64,000 bases of DNA from Pseudoblastomonas marina (GTDB lineage Bacteria > Pseudomonadota > Alphaproteobacteria > Sphingomonadales > Sphingomonadaceae). Made by a program: the position numbers and the translations under genes. The notes beneath the pieces are model-generated. The model did not search any database. It had not been told where the DNA came from and saw only the letters and a list, made by a program, of their open reading frames with translations. Each line of letters opens with the position of its first letter. The first letter of the stretch is position 1. Shown piece after piece: positions 44,700 to 52,297 of the stretch. The stretch covers positions 496,001-560,000 of the forward strand of contig NZ_BMID01000001.1 in the NCBI RefSeq assembly GCF_014641655.1, written 5' to 3'.

Positions 44700-45448
44700 G
44701 GGTGCTGATCGCCTTGCTGGCGCTGCTCGCGCTGACCGGCGCGCGCGACCCACAGCTTGTCCCGTCCGTGTCGCAGGACGAGATCGCGGTCCGCCAGGGC
44801 TTCACCGGGACGGAGTTGCTGCTGTTCGGTGCGATCCTGCCACCCGAACAGGGCGCGCCGCCCGAGCCCTACGATGTGGTCGTCGTGCTCAAGGGCCCGA
44901 CAAGCTCGGTGGTCGTGCGCGAAAAGCAGCAGGTCGCGGGTATCTGGATGAACGTCGATGCCGCCGAATTCCGTTCGGTGCCGAGTTTCTATGCCGTCGC
45001 CAGCTCGCGCGAGATCGCCGCGGTGGTCGATGCGCGGACGGCCGCGATCTACGAACTTGGCCTGCCCTACCTGCAATTGTCGCCGATCGGGGCGATCGAT
45101 CCCGAACAACAGGCGCGCATTGCCGCCGGGCTGGTCGAGCGGCGCCGCGGCGAGGGGCATTACCAGCAGGTCGAAGGCGGGGTGCAGGTCAAGGGCGGGG
45201 TGCTCTACGAGGCGCGCTTCGAACTGCCCTCGAGCGTCGAGACCGGGACCTATACCGCCGAGACCTTCGTAATCTCGCGCGGGCGGGTGCTGGTCTCCGA
45301 AATCGCGCGGGTCGAGGTGCGCAAGGTCGGGTTCGAGAAACGGGTCGCCGATTACGCCGAGAACGAAGAGGTCTGGTACGGGCTGTTCGCGGTTTTTCTG
45401 TCGATTTTCATGGGGTGGGCGGCCGGTCGCCTGTTCGCGCTGGTCTGA
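44696..45448 (+). CDS. TIGR02186-type membrane-anchored protein, partner of the TauE permease
   Basis: The 250-residue protein starts with GTG at 44696, overlapping the permease stop as GTGA. A signal sequence (MRVLIALLALLALTGA) leads to a beta-rich periplasmic part (LLLFGAILPPEQG, VVVLKGPTSSVVVREK, AGIWMNVD). A C-terminal transmembrane helix (LFAVFLSIFMGWAAGRLFAL) anchors it. This matches the conserved hypothetical family always found beside TauE-like permeases in alphaproteobacteria. Function is unproven; a substrate-presenting or assembly role is inferred. Confidence 0.82.
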   Translation: MRVLIALLALLALTGARDPQLVPSVSQDEIAVRQGFTGTELLLFGAILPPEQGAPPEPYDVVVVLKGPTSSVVVREKQQVAGIWMNVDAAEFRSVPSFYAVASSREIAAVVDARTAAIYELGLPYLQLSPIGAIDPEQQARIAAGLVERRRGEGHYQQVEGGVQVKGGVLYEARFELPSSVETGTYTAETFVISRGRVLVSEIARVEVRKVGFEKRVADYAENEEVWYGLFAVFLSIFMGWAAGRLFALV

Positions 45449-45492
45449 TCCGCCGCAGTACTGCGCTGGTCCGTGCCCCCGCGCATTCGTAA

Positions 45493-45507
45493 TTAGCTAG
45501 AAATTAA
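45493..45507 (+). promoter_or_regulatory. CtrA-like box upstream of the HerA-like gene
   Basis: TTAG-CTAGAAA-TTAA matches TTAA-N7-TTAA at seven of eight fixed positions and lies 65-79 nt before the start at 45572. It resembles the site upstream of the ParA gene read on the other strand. Function is inferred only. Confidence 0.4.
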
Positions 45508-45571
45508 CCGGTTTCGGCCAAGGTCCCGAATGAGACAAAGCGCCCATGGACACGGCGACAAGGGATCACGC

Positions 45572-47461
45572 ATGACCGAAATGAGCGGAAAATTCCCGCC
45601 CGAAAAGCAAACAGGCGATGGGGACGACCCCTCGCTCGATCGGCTGCGCCGCGCGGCGCAGCGCGGTCGGCCGGGCCATCTGGAAGAGGCGGTCGCGCGC
45701 CCCGAGGCCCCGCAACCCCGCCGCGATCAACCGGCGGCCGGGCCGGGCCAGGCCAGCCGCCCATCCGCCGAGACGCTCGAAGCCGTGGTCGCCGCGCCCG
45801 CGGATCGAAAACCTCGCCCAGCGAGCGGGCCGGAAAAGGCCTCCTCGTCGCTCGGCGCGAACGCCACCACCCCGATCGGCAAGGTCGTCGAGATCGCCGG
45901 GTCGGGCTCGCGCATCCTGCTCGATCTCAACCGGCTCCATGCCTGCAGCGAAGACGACGACCCTTCGATCATGCTGGCGGGCCAGGTCGGCAGCCAGGTC
46001 AAGATCCGCGTCGGCAAGAACTGGCTGCTCGCCAGCGTCCGCACGCAGAAACAGGACGATAGCGTCGCCGGCGGGATCGTCGCCGCGATCGACTTCCTCG
46101 GCGAAGGCAACGAGGAACGGCTGACCGGACGGCTCACCGGCTTCCGTCGCGGCGTTACCACCTACCCGGTGCCCGGATCCGAAGTGTTCCCGGCGACCAG
46201 CGACGATCTGCGCCAGATCTACGCCAGCGACGGGCGCGCCAACGTCCAGATCGGCAAGGTCTTCCCGACCAAGGACATCCGCGCGGGCCTCTATATCGAT
46301 GCCATGCTGGGCAAGCACTTCGCGCTGCTCGGCTCGACCGGTACCGGTAAGTCCACCGGTGCCGCTCTGATCCTCCACCGGATCTGCCAGGCGGCCCCCG
46401 AAGGCCACATCGTGATGATCGACCCGCACGGCGAATACTCGGCCGCGTTCCGGCAGACCGGGATGATCTTCGACGTCAGCAATCTGCAGATGCCCTATTG
46501 GCTGATGAATTTCGACGAGCATTGCGAGGTGTTCCTCACCACCCGCGGCAACGAACGCCAGACCGATGCCGACATTCTCGCCCGCTGCCTGTTGAAGGCG
46601 CGGCAGAAGAGCCGGCTTGCCGAAGGCATGAACAAGCTGACGGTCGATTCGCCGATCCCCTACCTGCTGTCGGACCTCACCTCGATCCTGCAGGACGAGA
46701 TGGGCAAGCTCGACAAGGCGAGCTCCTCGATTCCCTACATGCGGATCAAGTCGAAGATCGACGAGCTCAAGGCCGATCCGCGCTACCAGTTCATGTTTTC
46801 GGGCATGCTGGTGGGCGACACGATGGCCGAATTCATCGGCAAGATCTTCCGCCTGCCCGCCGAAGGCAAGCCGATCTCGATCGTCGACGTCTCGGGCGTG
46901 CCGTCGGACATCACCTCGACCGTGGTCGCGGTGCTCTCGCGGCTCACCTTCGACTACGCGATCTGGTCGCGCGACGAGAAGACGCGCCCGATCCTGCTCG
47001 TGTGCGAGGAAGCGCACCGCTACGTTCCCAACGAGAAGAACGCCGACGGATCCTCGGTCGGCAACATCCTCTCGCGCATCGCCAAGGAAGGCCGCAAATA
47101 CGGGGTCAGCCTCGGGCTGATCACCCAGCGCCCGTCGGACCTCGCCGAAGGCGTGCTGTCGCAGTGCGGCACGATCATCTCGATGCGCCTCAACAACGAT
47201 CGCGACCAGGCTTTCGTGAAGGCCGCGATGCCCGAAGGCGCGCGCGGCTTTCTCGATTCGATCCCCGCCCTGCGCAACCGCGAATGCATCATCTGCGGCG
47301 AGGGCGTCTCGATCCCGGTGCGGGTCAGCTTCGACACGCTCGAGGAACACAAGCGCCCGGCGTCGGAAGACCCGAGCTTCGCAGCGCTGTGGAACGATGG
47401 CGGCGGCGAAGAGGAATCGGTCGGTCGGACCGTGGCGCGCTGGCGCTCGCAGGGGCGCTAG
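45572..47461 (+). CDS. HerA-like ATPase (HAS-barrel plus RecA-type motor)
   Basis: The 629-residue protein starts at ATG 45572. A disordered Pro/Arg-rich N-terminus of about 95 residues precedes a HAS-barrel (PIGKVVEIAGSGSRILLDLN). Walker A is GSTGTGKSTGAA at about 252, and Walker B is PILLVCEEAHRYVP. An arginine-finger region (LGLITQRPSDLAE) follows. HerA/FtsK-superfamily proteins form hexameric rings that translocate DNA, commonly with the nuclease NurA, which is not adjacent. It may be one of the DUF87-type ATPases linked to defence or repair. The 3' end shares a CTAG stop with the opposing ThiF gene. Confidence 0.87.
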   Translation: MTEMSGKFPPEKQTGDGDDPSLDRLRRAAQRGRPGHLEEAVARPEAPQPRRDQPAAGPGQASRPSAETLEAVVAAPADRKPRPASGPEKASSSLGANATTPIGKVVEIAGSGSRILLDLNRLHACSEDDDPSIMLAGQVGSQVKIRVGKNWLLASVRTQKQDDSVAGGIVAAIDFLGEGNEERLTGRLTGFRRGVTTYPVPGSEVFPATSDDLRQIYASDGRANVQIGKVFPTKDIRAGLYIDAMLGKHFALLGSTGTGKSTGAALILHRICQAAPEGHIVMIDPHGEYSAAFRQTGMIFDVSNLQMPYWLMNFDEHCEVFLTTRGNERQTDADILARCLLKARQKSRLAEGMNKLTVDSPIPYLLSDLTSILQDEMGKLDKASSSIPYMRIKSKIDELKADPRYQFMFSGMLVGDTMAEFIGKIFRLPAEGKPISIVDVSGVPSDITSTVVAVLSRLTFDYAIWSRDEKTRPILLVCEEAHRYVPNEKNADGSSVGNILSRIAKEGRKYGVSLGLITQRPSDLAEGVLSQCGTIISMRLNNDRDQAFVKAAMPEGARGFLDSIPALRNRECIICGEGVSIPVRVSFDTLEEHKRPASEDPSFAALWNDGGGEEESVGRTVARWRSQGR

Positions 47462-48222
47462 CCGCACACCCTGCAATCCGGATCCTTTGCGATCCGGATC
47501 GTCTTCATGCCGGGCGCAATCCCGTCGAGGATATGCAGGCGGCCCCATTGCGGGTCGCCGAAACCCGCATGTCCGTCGAGCAGGACGCGGATCGCCCGCA
47601 TCGCGGCGAAACTGCCGACCCAGCCCGCCATCGCGCCGAGGATTCCGTTTTCGGCGCAGGTGTCGCAATCGTCGGCGTCGAACGCGTCGCCGACGAAGCA
47701 GCGATAGCATGGTTGCTCGGCCCGGTGCCCGGCAAAGGCCGCGACCTGTCCCTGGAACCGCGCCACCGCGGCCGAGAGCAAGGGGATACCGGCTGCGACG
47801 CAGGCATCGGAGACTGCGAGGCGGGTGGCGAAATTGTCGGTCCCGTCGAGCACGAGGTCGGCGCCTGCGATCGCGCGGCCCGCGGATCCGGCGTCGACAT
47901 GCTCGCCAAAGGTCTCGACTTCGAGCTGGCGATCGAATTCGCGTAGCCAGGCCGCCGCCTTGGCCCGCTTGGGTGCCCCGACATCGCCTTCGCCGTAGAG
48001 CATCTGGCGCTGGAGATTGCTCGCCGAGACGCCGTCGTCGTCGATCAGCGTGAAGCGGCCCACGCCCGCACCCGCGAGGTATTGCAGCGCGGGCGATCCG
48101 ATCCCGCCCAACCCGACCAGCGCCACATGCGCGTTCGCCAGCGCGACCTGTCCGGCACCGCCGATCTCGGGCAGGATGATCTGGCGGGCGAAACGGTCGA
48201 GACGATCGGGAGCGAGAGCCAT
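47458..48222 (-). CDS. ThiF/MoeB/HesA-family E1-like adenylyltransferase
   Basis: The 254-residue enzyme has the ATP-binding motif ALVGLGGIGSPALQYLAGAGVG, the acidic element LIDDDGVSASNLQRQ, and the Arg/Lys residues of the adenylation site. GTDNFATR and the zinc pairs CYRCF and CRVCG are intact. An internal CDTCAENG may hold the catalytic cysteine. It activates the C-terminus of a ubiquitin-like sulfur carrier (ThiS or MoaD), but neither gene is nearby, so the pathway (thiamine, molybdopterin or other) cannot be chosen. It lies downstream of dnaA on the same strand with a hairpin between. Confidence 0.9.
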   Translation of the reverse strand: MALAPDRLDRFARQIILPEIGGAGQVALANAHVALVGLGGIGSPALQYLAGAGVGRFTLIDDDGVSASNLQRQMLYGEGDVGAPKRAKAAAWLREFDRQLEVETFGEHVDAGSAGRAIAGADLVLDGTDNFATRLAVSDACVAAGIPLLSAAVARFQGQVAAFAGHRAEQPCYRCFVGDAFDADDCDTCAENGILGAMAGWVGSFAAMRAIRVLLDGHAGFGDPQWGRLHILDGIAPGMKTIRIAKDPDCRVCG

Positions 48223-48302
48223 GCCAGCGCTTTAGGCGCGTGAGGACAGCCCTGTCGATATCGCAGGGACGGTCTGTGGCTTCGTGGTGGAAAGCCGGTG
48301 GT

Positions 48303-48332
48303 CCGGCGGTGGATAGCGAAATCCACCGCCGG
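48303..48332 (-). terminator. Hairpin downstream of dnaA
   Basis: Perfect 12-bp stem CCGGCGGTGGAT (48303-48314) / ATCCACCGCCGG (48321-48332) with a 6-nt loop, 20 nt after the dnaA stop. There is no T tract on the minus strand, so it may slow or protect transcripts more than terminate them. Confidence 0.5.
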
Positions 48333-48352
48333 TAGCCGGTTGCAGCGTTCGA

Positions 48353-49795
48353 TCAGCTCTCGAGCTGGCGCAGCAGCGAGCGGACGTCGCCGTCCATGTC
48401 GGCATCGCGCTTGCGCAGGTCCTCGATCAGGCGAACCGCGTGAATCACCGTCGAGTGGTCTCGCCCGCCGAACTTGCGCCCGATTTCGGGATAGGAACGC
48501 GGGGTGAGGACCTTGGACAGGTACATCGCGACCTGGCGCGGGCGGACCACCGCGCGGGCGCGGCGGCGCGAGCTCATCTCGCCGCGATCGACGCGGTAGA
48601 ACTGGCACACGGTGCGCTGGATCTCGTCGATCGTGATCCGGCGACGATTGGCCGAGAGGATATCGGTCAGCTGCTCTTCGGCGAGCTGGAGCGAGACGGC
48701 CTGCCCGGTCAGCTGGGCGTAGGCGATCAGCTTGTTGAGCCCGCCCACCAGTTCGCGAATGTTGCGGGTGATCGTGCGCGCGAGGAACTCGATCACGTCG
48801 CCCGGCACTTCGAGCGGGGCGAACTTCTTGAGCCGCGCTTCGAGGATCAGGCGGCGCAAATCGATGTCGGCCGCGGCGATATCGGCGACCAGGCCCATCG
48901 AAAGGCGCGACAGGAGGCGCGGTTCGACCCCGTCCAATGCCTGCGGGGCGCGGTCGGCGGCGAAGATCAGGCGCTTGCCCTCGGCGAGCAGCGCATCGAT
49001 CGTGTAGAGCAGTTCCTCCTGCGCCGAAGCCTTGCCGATGATGAACTGGATGTCGTCGACCAGCAGCAGGTCGAAGCCGCGCAGCCGCGCCTTGAACTCG
49101 ATCATCTCGTTCTGGCGCAGCGCCTGGACGAACTCGACCATGAAGCGCTCGGCCGAGCAGTAGAAGATGCGCGCGCGCGGATGGTTGGCGAGATAGGAAT
49201 GGCCGATCGCGTGCAGCAGGTGGGTCTTGCCCTGGCCGGTCGCGCCCTTGAGGTAGAGCGGCGAGAACTGCGGGGTCTCGGTCGCTGCCATGCGCTGGGC
49301 GGCGTTGCAGGCGAGCACGTTGGCATCGCCGGTGACGAAGCTGTCGAAGGTCTGCGACGGATCGAGCCCGACCGTGCTCTGGCCGAGCGTGCCGACCTGG
49401 CCGCTGGCGAGCGCGATGGCGGACGAGTCGAGGCCGTGGTCGTTGGCCGGCGCGCGCTTGCTGTCTTCGCCCAGACGCAGTTCGGACAGTTCGCGGCGAC
49501 CAGGATGAACCTGGATGCGCACGCTCTTCACGTCGCCGCGCGCGATCTTCCACGCCAGGCTCAGCCGGTCGGCGAAACGATCGGCGACCCAGTTGGCCGA
49601 AAATTCGGTCGGCAGGAAGAGGTCGAGCGTGCCCGTCTCCTTGCACAGGCCGCCGAGCTGGATCGGCTTGATCCACTGCGAGAAGAGCTGCGCGCCAAGA
49701 TCCTTGCGAAGGCCGGTGGAAATATCCGCCCAATCCGCCTGAAGTCCCATCGCTTCGAGTTCTTCAGCCGTTGGTTCGCGTTCTACCTTAGCCAT
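48353..49795 (-). CDS. dnaA: Chromosomal replication initiator DnaA
   Basis: The 480-residue AAA+ initiator binds DnaA boxes and opens the origin. Domain I is at about 15-90 and a variable linker at about 95-145. Walker A is GATGQGKT at 184-191, Walker B is LLLVDD at about 243-248. The DNA-binding domain IV ends with RPRQVAMYLSKVLTPRSY and GGRDHSTVIHAV, the DnaA signature helix. It starts at ATG 49795, about 480 nt downstream of the rpsT stop on the same strand. That long gap carries several GANTC sites and a nested palindrome, so dnaA probably has its own, possibly methylation-sensitive, promoter. Confidence 0.98.
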   Translation of the reverse strand: MAKVEREPTAEELEAMGLQADWADISTGLRKDLGAQLFSQWIKPIQLGGLCKETGTLDLFLPTEFSANWVADRFADRLSLAWKIARGDVKSVRIQVHPGRRELSELRLGEDSKRAPANDHGLDSSAIALASGQVGTLGQSTVGLDPSQTFDSFVTGDANVLACNAAQRMAATETPQFSPLYLKGATGQGKTHLLHAIGHSYLANHPRARIFYCSAERFMVEFVQALRQNEMIEFKARLRGFDLLLVDDIQFIIGKASAQEELLYTIDALLAEGKRLIFAADRAPQALDGVEPRLLSRLSMGLVADIAAADIDLRRLILEARLKKFAPLEVPGDVIEFLARTITRNIRELVGGLNKLIAYAQLTGQAVSLQLAEEQLTDILSANRRRITIDEIQRTVCQFYRVDRGEMSSRRRARAVVRPRQVAMYLSKVLTPRSYPEIGRKFGGRDHSTVIHAVRLIEDLRKRDADMDGDVRSLLRQLES

Positions 49796-50107
49796 CGCGT
49801 TGCCTCATCCCCCTAATAGCCCGCGTCCAAGGGCTGAATTTGTTGCGTGCAGCACTATCCATCGACTCCGCGCGGATTGGTTGCGGAGCCGACTGGCAGG
49901 GATACGCCCCCGCGCATCTCCCGAATAAGATAATCCTGTGTGTCGCCGGACCCGAGATCGTCGCCGGCAGGACTATTTTGTAAGTGCAAATCACAGCTGG
50001 TGACAATGCCGAAGATGACACTTTTTTTAAATAAAGCGCCTTGACAGCCCGGGGCCCGCAGGAATCCGTCAGCCCTCGAAAAAGGGCTGAAATTTCATTT
50101 GTTTGGT

Positions 50108-50160
50108 GCAGGGCGCAAAACACGAATCGTTGAAAATCCACGATTCGGGTGACGCCCTGC
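50108..50160. repeat. Nested two-arm palindrome with two GANTC sites
   Basis: Outer arms GCAGGGCG (50108-50115) and CGCCCTGC (50153-50160) enclose inner arms CGAATCGT (50123-50130) and ACGATTCG (50140-50147). Both pairs are perfect. Each inner arm contains one GANTC sequence (50124-50128 and 50142-50146), the target of the CcrM adenine methyltransferase in alphaproteobacteria. It could form a cruciform in DNA or a two-part stem in the dnaA leader RNA. Confidence 0.7.
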
Positions 50161-50217
50161 GCGGCGTCATTGTGCAGTACACATATGTTAAGTTCGTGTT
50201 TTGTTCCAGCCCGGTTT

Positions 50218-50250
50218 CGACCCGCAACCGGATTGCCCGGTTGCGGGTCG
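50218..50250 (-). terminator. Hairpin downstream of rpsT
   Basis: Perfect 13-bp stem CGACCCGCAACCG (50218-50230) / CGGTTGCGGGTCG (50238-50250) with a 7-nt loop, 25 nt after the rpsT stop on the minus strand. No U tract follows, so termination efficiency is uncertain. Confidence 0.5.
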
Positions 50251-50275
50251 CGAATCGGTTAGCCGTGACGGCGAA

Positions 50276-50536
50276 TCAGAGCGCGGCGACGCGCTTGGTC
50301 AGCCGGCTGTATTTGCGCGAAGCGGTGTTCTTGTGCAGCACGCCCTTGGCGACACCGCGATAGATTTCGGGCTGCGCGGCCTGCAGCGCATCGGCGGCGG
50401 CCTTCTTGTCGCCGGCCTCGCACGCGGTCTCCACCTTCTTGATGAAGCTGCGGATGCGGCTCTTGCGATTCATGTTCGTCGTTTCGCGCTTCTCGTTGCG
50501 ACGGATGCGCTTCTTGGCTTGCGGCGTATTGGCCAT
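50276..50536 (-). CDS. rpsT: Small ribosomal subunit protein bS20
   Basis: The 86-residue basic protein binds 16S rRNA in the small subunit. It starts at ATG 50536 behind AAGGA with the family-typical [17 protein letters not shown]. The core [12 protein letters not shown] and the end [19 protein letters not shown] match S20. The frame is open to 50623, but the extension is not conserved. Its stop codon overlaps a GANTC site. The rpsT-dnaA order is widespread in alphaproteobacteria. Confidence 0.97.
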   Translation of the reverse strand: MANTPQAKKRIRRNEKRETTNMNRKSRIRSFIKKVETACEAGDKKAAADALQAAQPEIYRGVAKGVLHKNTASRKYSRLTKRVAAL

Positions 50537-50687
50537 GTCTGTCCTTCGTGTCGATCGCCGCTGATGCCGGGCGATCCGTTCAAATTCTGGTGTCCGATAT
50601 GGTGCGCGCGCACAGAATCGCAAGCGAACCGGCGCGAGAAGCGCGGCCCCTAGCCTCGACCGGGGCGCGGGTCAAGGAAAACGCGGT

Positions 50688-51500
50688 TCAACGCTGGCAT
50701 TTGGGGCAATACCAGGTGCTCCGCCCGCCTTGGTCGAAGCGGCGGATGCTTCCGTCACCGCGGCGACACGGCTCTCCCTCGCGGCCATAGACGTCGAAGC
50801 GGGTTGCGAAATAGCCGAGCGCGCCGTCGGGCTGGGCGTAATCGCGCAAGGTCGACCCGCCATCGGCGATCGACTGGGTCAGCACCTCGCGGATCGCTGG
50901 CAAGAGCCGTCCGAGCGCGGCTTTCGAAACCTGCCCGCCCGCGCGCTTGGGATTGATCCGCGCGCGCCACAGCGCCTCGCAGACATAGATATTGCCGAGC
51001 CCGGCGACGATCCGCTGGTCGAGCAGGCACAGCTTGATCGCCTGCTTCCTTCCGGCGAGCGCGGTGCGCAAATGGGCGACCGTCAGCGACTCGCCCAGCG
51101 GTTCTGGTCCCATCGCTGCAAACGGCGACCATGCGTCGAGCGCGGCGGTATCGACGAGGTCGACCGAGCCGAAGCGGCGCGGATCGTTGAGCGCGAAGCG
51201 ATGCCCCTCGGTCTCGATCACCAAGTGGTCGTGCGCTTCGTCCTCCGCCGGGTCGATCCGCCAGCGCCCGCTCATGCCGAGATGAAAGACAAGCGTGCGC
51301 GCGCGATCGGTATGGAGAAGTCCGTATTTGGCGCGCCGCCCGAGCGAGGTGATCGTCGCCCCGGTCATTGCCTGCACCAGATCGGCCGGGAAGGGCCGTC
51401 GCATGTCGGGCCGGTTTAGCACCACCCGGGTGACACGTTCGCCCTCGAGATAGCGCGCCAACCCGCGCACGGTGGTTTCGACTTCGGGAAGTTCGGGCAT
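50688..51500 (-). CDS. mutM: Formamidopyrimidine-DNA glycosylase
   Basis: It excises 8-oxoguanine and ring-opened purines and nicks the abasic site. The mature N-terminus PELPEVETTVRGL provides catalytic Pro2 and Glu3. LGRRAKYGLLH holds the conserved Lys, and GLGNIYVCEALW the helix-two-turn-helix. The C-terminal zinc finger reads GEPCRRGDGSIRR…STWYCPKCQR: the first half has one Cys where CxxC is usual, so one zinc ligand looks replaced. The start at 51500 gives 270 residues. It is divergent from ubiE with a 55-bp gap. Confidence 0.96.
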   Translation of the reverse strand: MPELPEVETTVRGLARYLEGERVTRVVLNRPDMRRPFPADLVQAMTGATITSLGRRAKYGLLHTDRARTLVFHLGMSGRWRIDPAEDEAHDHLVIETEGHRFALNDPRRFGSVDLVDTAALDAWSPFAAMGPEPLGESLTVAHLRTALAGRKQAIKLCLLDQRIVAGLGNIYVCEALWRARINPKRAGGQVSKAALGRLLPAIREVLTQSIADGGSTLRDYAQPDGALGYFATRFDVYGREGEPCRRGDGSIRRFDQGGRSTWYCPKCQR

Positions 51501-51555
51501 AAGATAGGCCCTAACACCCTTTGCCCGAGCTGCAATTCCCCTTAAGGCGCTGCGC

Positions 51556-52293
51556 ATGAGCGAAACCGAAACCGTTTCCTTCGGCTACGAAGAAGTCGCG
51601 CCCGAAGAGAAGACGCGCCGCGTGGGCGACGTGTTCTCCAATGTCGCATCGAAATACGACATCATGAACGATGCGATGTCGGGCGGCATGCACCGTTTGT
51701 GGAAGGACCAGTTCGTCCGCCGGGTGAAGCCGCGCGCGGGCGAGGCGGTGCTCGACATGGCGGGCGGCACGGGCGACATCGCCTTCCGCATGGCCGCGCG
51801 CGGGGCCGCGGTAACGGTTGCCGACATCAACCAGGACATGCTCGACGTCGGCGTCGAGCGCGCGATGGAGCGTGGCATTTCGGGCCTCGTCTGGTCGCGG
51901 CAGGACGCCAGTGCGCTGAGCTATCCCGATCGCTGCTTCGATGCCTACACGATTGCGTTCGGCATCCGGAACGTGACCGACATTCCCGCCGCCTTGCGCG
52001 AGGCGCACCGAGTTCTGCGCCATGGCGGGCGGTTCTTCTGCCTGGAATTCTCGACCCCGACCTGGCCCGGTTTCAAGCAGGCCTACGACGTCTACTCGCA
52101 CAGGATCGTGCCCAAGCTCGGCAAGGCGATCGCGGACGACGAGGAGAGCTATCGCTACCTCGTCGAATCGATCCGCCGTTTCCCCAAGATGCCCGAATTC
52201 GCCGATATGATCCGCGAGGCGGGTTTCGCGCAGGTCAAGGTCGAGCCGGTCCTCGGCGGCGTGGTCGCGATCCATTCGGGCTGGAAGATCTAG
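51556..52293 (+). CDS. ubiE: Demethylmenaquinone/2-polyprenyl-methoxybenzoquinol C-methyltransferase
   Basis: The 245-residue SAM-dependent enzyme performs the C-methylation step of ubiquinone synthesis. Family signatures are VFSNVASKYDIMNDAMSGG, the SAM-binding DMAGGTGDIAF, and IAFGIRNVTDIPAALREAHRVL followed by CLEFSTP. The length fits UbiE. ubiB follows after 4 nt on the same strand, so the two ubiquinone genes form an operon that also reads into a membrane protein gene. Confidence 0.97.
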   Translation: MSETETVSFGYEEVAPEEKTRRVGDVFSNVASKYDIMNDAMSGGMHRLWKDQFVRRVKPRAGEAVLDMAGGTGDIAFRMAARGAAVTVADINQDMLDVGVERAMERGISGLVWSRQDASALSYPDRCFDAYTIAFGIRNVTDIPAALREAHRVLRHGGRFFCLEFSTPTWPGFKQAYDVYSHRIVPKLGKAIADDEESYRYLVESIRRFPKMPEFADMIREAGFAQVKVEPVLGGVVAIHSGWKI

Positions 52294-52297
52294 CGCA

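Larger units (their letters stand above)
49796..50275. promoter_or_regulatory. Long leader/promoter region upstream of dnaA
   Basis: 480 bp without a gene between rpsT and dnaA, both on the minus strand. It includes an AT-rich run (near 50010-50035), six GANTC motifs (49864, 50062, 50124, 50142, 50252, 50273), a nested palindrome at 50108-50160, a small AGCCCT/AGGGCT hairpin near 50071-50088 and a 13-bp hairpin at 50218-50250. No good DnaA box (TTATNCACA) was found, so it is not an obvious oriC. Confidence 0.7.

Noticed and set aside
45566-47710. 714-codon antisense frame over the HerA-like gene
   Set aside because: The sense strand has clear Walker motifs; the antisense protein is His/Arg/Asp-rich and overlaps the ThiF gene too.
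50041-50046. TTGACA as a -35 element on the plus strand
   Set aside because: No plus-strand gene lies downstream, and no matching -10 element is visible at the right distance.
49796-50275. Replication origin next to dnaA
   Set aside because: No good match to the DnaA box TTATNCACA was found in the gap, and alphaproteobacterial origins are often away from dnaA.
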